From contig JBBIVP010000017.1 in the NCBI GenBank assembly GCA_037439705.1, positions 1-19,441 of the forward strand: a DNA stretch of 19,441 bases, given 5' to 3'. Source of the DNA: JBBIVP01 sp037439705 [NCBI: bacterium] (GTDB lineage Bacteria; JBBIVP01). The position numbers were made by a program, and so were the translations under genes. Shown piece by piece: positions 17,150 to 19,441 of the stretch; within the stretch, counting starts at the first letter, position 1, and every line of letters starts with the position of its first letter. The notes below the pieces were generated by a model, which was not told the origin of the DNA, made no database searches, and was given only the letters and a program-made list of their open reading frames with translations.

Positions 17150-17732
17150 AACTTTTCACCTCTTCAAGCAATTTTTCTATTCGGGACAGATATTTTCTGG
17201 AGATGAATTCCTTATTTTTTATTTTGTTAAAAATATATGTTGGTCCCATGTTATATGCAACAAATGCAAGTTCAATGTCATTAAAAATTTCAAGCATCTT
17301 CTTGAAATAATGTATTCCTATTTTCAGATTGTATTCGCAGTCAAAAAGGAGTTCTTCGGAAAATGGAATTCCCAGCTCGTAAGCCACCTCCCTTCCAACA
17401 TCAGGATTTACCTGAACAATTCCAATGGCTCCTTTATTTGAGATTGCGAACCTCTTGAATGAACTTTCCGTATAAATAATAGCATAAATTATTAAGGGGT
17501 CAAGCTCCCCTTTTGATGCAAAATTTTTGATAGCATCACAGCACTGACCCTTACATCTCTCAATCATCTTTTCAAATAAAGCGTGGTTTTTTGATATTTC
17601 GTAGAAACCCCTTTTAAATCCATCTTCTTCCTTTAAGGCAATTGCTGTCTCTCTTGGGAAGAGGAAAATAAGGAGGGCAAGGTATGCCCCCCTTATAAAA
17701 AAGAGGAGGTGGTTACTTTTTCCAGATGGCAC
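17139..17732 (-). CDS. lytic transglycosylase (SLT/LysM-family-type Slt domain)
   Basis: This 197-residue exported enzyme should cleave peptidoglycan glycan strands. The frame is open further upstream (to 17843), but there it overlaps the phasin-like gene and is not convincing. GTG 17732 gives an N-terminal signal-like stretch (HLLFFIRGAYLALLIFLF) and a short overlap of 20 bp with the phasin-like gene. The catalytic glutamate is in YTESSF (about residue 89). GAIGIVQVNP and the AYNMGP motif complete the goose-lysozyme-like SLT pattern. It is small for the family. The transglycosylase stop is overlapped by the hydrolase start. Confidence 0.8.
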   Translation of the reverse strand: MPSGKSNHLLFFIRGAYLALLIFLFPRETAIALKEEDGFKRGFYEISKNHALFEKMIERCKGQCCDAIKNFASKGELDPLIIYAIIYTESSFKRFAISNKGAIGIVQVNPDVGREVAYELGIPFSEELLFDCEYNLKIGIHYFKKMLEIFNDIELAFVAYNMGPTYIFNKIKNKEFISRKYLSRIEKLLEEVKSYED

Positions 17733-18072
17733 TGACCCTTTTCCTGAAGTTTTCGACATACTTCCTGAAATCCTCAACCTTGATAGGTGAGGATGAGGCG
17801 AGCTGTCTGACCCTTTCCTCAATTTCCTTTGCTCTCTTCTCAATATCTGCTCTCAGTCCCTCAATTGTCCCTCTTAACCCGTCAAGAGATTCTTTCAGTT
17901 CGGTTTCTGTAATCCCGCCTCTTTCCATGAGTTTCTGAATCATCTTATCAGTTTGTTCGGAGAGCAATTTTGCTGCGCTCAGAACTCCTATCCAGCTCTT
18001 CTTGAACCATTCCTGCAACCCCACCTTCTTTTCTTTTTTTGCTGTCTTTTTTCTCCCTGTTGCCTTTGCCAT
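17713..18072 (-). CDS. phasin-like helical protein
   Basis: This 119-residue protein is first in its operon. It has a strongly basic N-terminus (GRKKTAKKEKK), a hydrophobic patch WIGVLSAAKLL (about 27-37), then a long amphipathic coiled coil (TETELKESLDGLRGTIEGL), and a basic C-terminal helix. This resembles PhaF/PhaI-like phasins, which coat polyester granules, but the match is weak and a structural or regulatory role is possible. The ribosome binding site AAGGAGGTG lies just before the ATG. The gene is preceded by the promoter described at 18098-18126. No polyhydroxyalkanoate synthase lies in the window. Confidence 0.6.
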   Translation of the reverse strand: MAKATGRKKTAKKEKKVGLQEWFKKSWIGVLSAAKLLSEQTDKMIQKLMERGGITETELKESLDGLRGTIEGLRADIEKRAKEIEERVRQLASSSPIKVEDFRKYVENFRKRVSAIWKK

Positions 18073-18097
18073 TTTTACACCTCCTTAATTTTTTTAA

Positions 18098-18126
18098 AAA
18101 ATATCATATCAGAAAACAAATGTCAA
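18098..18126 (-). promoter_or_regulatory. promoter of the phasin-like/SLT/hydrolase operon
   Basis: On the minus strand, a perfect TTGACA (plus coordinates 18126-18121) is followed after 17 bp by TATTTT (18103-18098), preceded by TGA, an extended -10 element. Transcription would start near 18091, leaving a short leader to the ATG at 18072. Confidence 0.65.
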
Positions 18127-18133
18127 GCAAAAT

Positions 18134-18150
18134 TTGACGCTTTGCGTCAA
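18134..18150. promoter_or_regulatory. perfect palindrome, possible operator
   Basis: TTGACGC-TTT-GCGTCAA is a perfect 7-bp inverted repeat with a three-base spacer. It is centred about 51 bp upstream of the predicted start of the minus-strand operon, a usual position for an activator or repressor site. No gene ends here, so it is not serving as a terminator in either direction. I see no second copy in the window. The rest of 18151-18271 is AT-rich and holds no gene I can see. Confidence 0.4.
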
Positions 18151-18271
18151 AAAAAGTGTTATAAAATCAGCAAGTTATATTTTCCTCTACATCTAATTTT
18201 ATCCCTTTTTGCTCAAATCTCCAACCCCTTTCCACCCGCTAACAATGTCTATGTTCTTCTACAAATTGTCA

Positions 18272-18300
18272 TTGATTATTTTTCATTTCAATTGTAATAT
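18272..18300 (+). promoter_or_regulatory. candidate promoter of the CsgG-like/TPR genes
   Basis: TTGATT (18272-18277) and TAATAT (18295-18300) are 17 bp apart. Transcription would start around 18307, giving a leader of only about 15 nt before ATG 18322. The boxes are imperfect, so the call is moderate. Confidence 0.45.
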
Positions 18301-18321
18301 ATTTTTTTGAAGACTGCTCTT

Positions 18322-19197
18322 ATGAAAAAGGTTAGGGTTCTCAATTACTCATTAGTAGGGGGGATGGTGATTGCATCTGTTATCTTTTCAACAGCCCCTT
18401 TTATAAGCAAGAAGACAGCCCTTGAAGGAAAAAAGTTTGAGTTTCCAGAAATTCCGCAGGACAACAGGAAGGATGCTCTAAATTTGGTTGCCGAGGGTCT
18501 CATAAAAGAGACTGAAAAAAATGGATGGTTTGGAGCAGTTGAATACGAAGATATTACATCGGAAGTGGGTATGAATGAGGAACTTGAATCAATGAGGGAC
18601 ATAATTGTTGCACTCATAACTGAAAGGTTTCAGGTTGTCGCGAGAAGGAATGATAGAGACAGAATTATGAAGACCATAGATGAATTAATGAAAAGCGGAG
18701 AGATTGAGTGGTTTATAGGTGGAAAGTCCGCAATCCTTCAAAGGTTTATAGGAAAGGCAAGTCTGCCCGATTTTCGCCTCTCCTGTGAGCTCAAATGGAA
18801 GAAAGAAAAGATAATTGTGTTGATAACTTGCAAACTTATGAACCTGAAAACATTCGCTATAATAACAAGCCATGCTTCGTTTTACCACCCATCCTATATT
18901 GATTCCTTCAGGAATTATCAGAAGGATGTGGAAAATGCGATAAAAAAGACCTCACTCATAAGGCTGTATTCTGCCTTTACGGGAGGAGGGTTCTTTCTCG
19001 CATTAGTTACAATAAATTCGGTATTTTTTATAAGAAGGCGAAAATTTATGACCAGAAGGGATGAGGAACTCAACAGGACTGAAAATTATATCAGAACAGG
19101 TCAGTTCATTGCGGCATACAAGTCCATTACAAGGGTTCTTTCAATTTGTCCTGACGATGAGGTGTTTCTGGAACTAAAGGGAAGCTTGAGATTGTGA
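18322..19197 (+). CDS. membrane protein with CsgG/LpoB-like domain and TPR-like tail
   Basis: This is a 291-residue protein. An N-terminal membrane segment lies at about 9-28. An alpha/beta domain (about 45-205) follows, with the pattern LITERFQVVARRNDRDRI, which resembles the "L..rF.vveR..l" motif of CsgG/FlgO/LpoB proteins. A second membrane segment lies at about 216-237. A TPR-like helix pair (NRTENYIRTGQFIAAYKSI, from about 252) makes up the tail. A TTG at 18307 is in frame, but ATG 18322 gives a natural N-terminus. CsgG-like assignment rests on pattern only. It overlaps the next frame by GTGA and has a slippery-looking site close to its stop. Confidence 0.6.
   Translation: MKKVRVLNYSLVGGMVIASVIFSTAPFISKKTALEGKKFEFPEIPQDNRKDALNLVAEGLIKETEKNGWFGAVEYEDITSEVGMNEELESMRDIIVALITERFQVVARRNDRDRIMKTIDELMKSGEIEWFIGGKSAILQRFIGKASLPDFRLSCELKWKKEKIIVLITCKLMNLKTFAIITSHASFYHPSYIDSFRNYQKDVENAIKKTSLIRLYSAFTGGGFFLALVTINSVFFIRRRKFMTRRDEELNRTENYIRTGQFIAAYKSITRVLSICPDDEVFLELKGSLRL
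19159..19182 (+). promoter_or_regulatory. candidate -1 ribosomal frameshift site
   Basis: AAAGGGA (19176-19182) reads A-AAG-GGA in the frame of the CsgG-like protein, an X-XXY-YYZ heptamer. GAGGTG (19159-19164) resembles a Shine-Dalgarno sequence and ends 11 nt before it, similar to the spacing seen at dnaX. A -1 slip would continue into the downstream TPR-like frame, which is open from 19161. The same AAGGGA could instead serve as the ribosome binding site for GTG 19194. Confidence 0.3.
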
Positions 19198-19441
19198 TTG
19201 AAAATATGATTGGAAAATTGTGTGAACTTAAAGGAGATAGATATATTGAGGCATTGAAAAAAGCGGAAGAGGGTTACCTCCTTACCTACAAAATGAAAGA
19301 GTCTCTTTCCGCAGGAAATCTGGAAAAAGCAATTGAATATTACGAGGAAGCGAGGGCTAAATCGCTCATCAATCCTGAATTGAAAATGCTCGCATCGGGA
19401 CTGGAGAAAGAAAAGGAACATATTGAGGTAGAAAAGGAGGT
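19194..19441 (+). CDS. TPR-like helical protein, cut off by the window end
   Basis: The open frame runs off the window end with no stop. The first candidate start is GTG 19194, overlapping the upstream TGA (GTGA); ATG 19206 is an alternative. The visible 82 residues include helices typical of TPR proteins (KAEEGYLLTYKMKESLSAG and NLEKAIEYYEEARAK). It may be a separate, translationally coupled gene, or the continuation of the upstream protein after frameshifting. The helix spacing continues the tail of the upstream gene, so the two should be considered together. Confidence 0.6.
   Translation, partial: MIENMIGKLCELKGDRYIEALKKAEEGYLLTYKMKESLSAGNLEKAIEYYEEARAKSLINPELKMLASGLEKEKEHIEVEKE

Noticed and set aside
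17733-17843. Upstream extension of the lytic transglycosylase to an ATG at 17843
   Set aside because: It lies fully inside the phasin-like gene on the same strand, and the translated extension is basic, low in hydrophobics and precedes a better signal-like stretch starting at GTG 17732.
18134-18150. Palindrome as a transcription terminator
   Set aside because: No gene ends nearby on either strand and it is placed between divergent promoters.

Overview
The window is a gene-dense, AT-rich, AAA/AGA/ATA-codon-rich bacterial segment. Lipoprotein leaders, a LolA-like protein, a probable outer-membrane barrel and a lytic transglycosylase indicate a cell with two membranes. I cannot place the lineage from the sequence alone. 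The codon choice and mix of families recall low-GC, mostly uncultivated (often thermophilic) relatives of the deltaproteobacterial and candidate-phylum groups. There are no tRNA or rRNA genes, no insertion sequences and no CRISPR array.

Left block, plus strand (115-7916): rimO, a BchI/MoxR-like AAA+ ATPase and its overlapping VWA partner, then a 25-codon ORF with a near-ideal ribosome binding site just before leuS, a 59-residue Trm112-like zinc protein, and an unknown protein with an N-terminal membrane anchor. rimO and leuS concern translation. The AAA+/VWA pair is probably a metal-dependent remodelling or chelatase-like machine of unknown target.

Middle block, plus strand (8026-12559): first a trio of a five-helix membrane protein, an SCP2-like lipid-binding protein and an orphan TRAP-type binding protein that lacks the usual ligand-binding arginine. 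Next comes a 229-bp gap with an elaborate 60-nt hairpin and a consensus sigma-70 promoter. That promoter reads into fmdB-like, a lipoprotein, a LolA-like protein and a small beta-rich exported protein. Both groups look like handling of hydrophobic compounds or lipids across the envelope.

Right block, minus strand (18072 down to 12570): one tight operon of phasin-like coiled coil, lytic transglycosylase, alpha/beta hydrolase, phytoene-desaturase-type flavoprotein and GH106-like lipoprotein glycosidase. Three of its four junctions overlap. It is transcribed from a TTGACA/extended -10 promoter with a perfect palindrome just upstream, and it converges on the middle block with only 10 bp between stop codons. 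Divergently, from 18322 on the plus strand, comes a CsgG/LpoB-like membrane protein ending in a TPR-like segment, followed by a second TPR-like reading frame cut off by the window end. The two frames overlap by GTGA and are joined by a possible -1 frameshift site.
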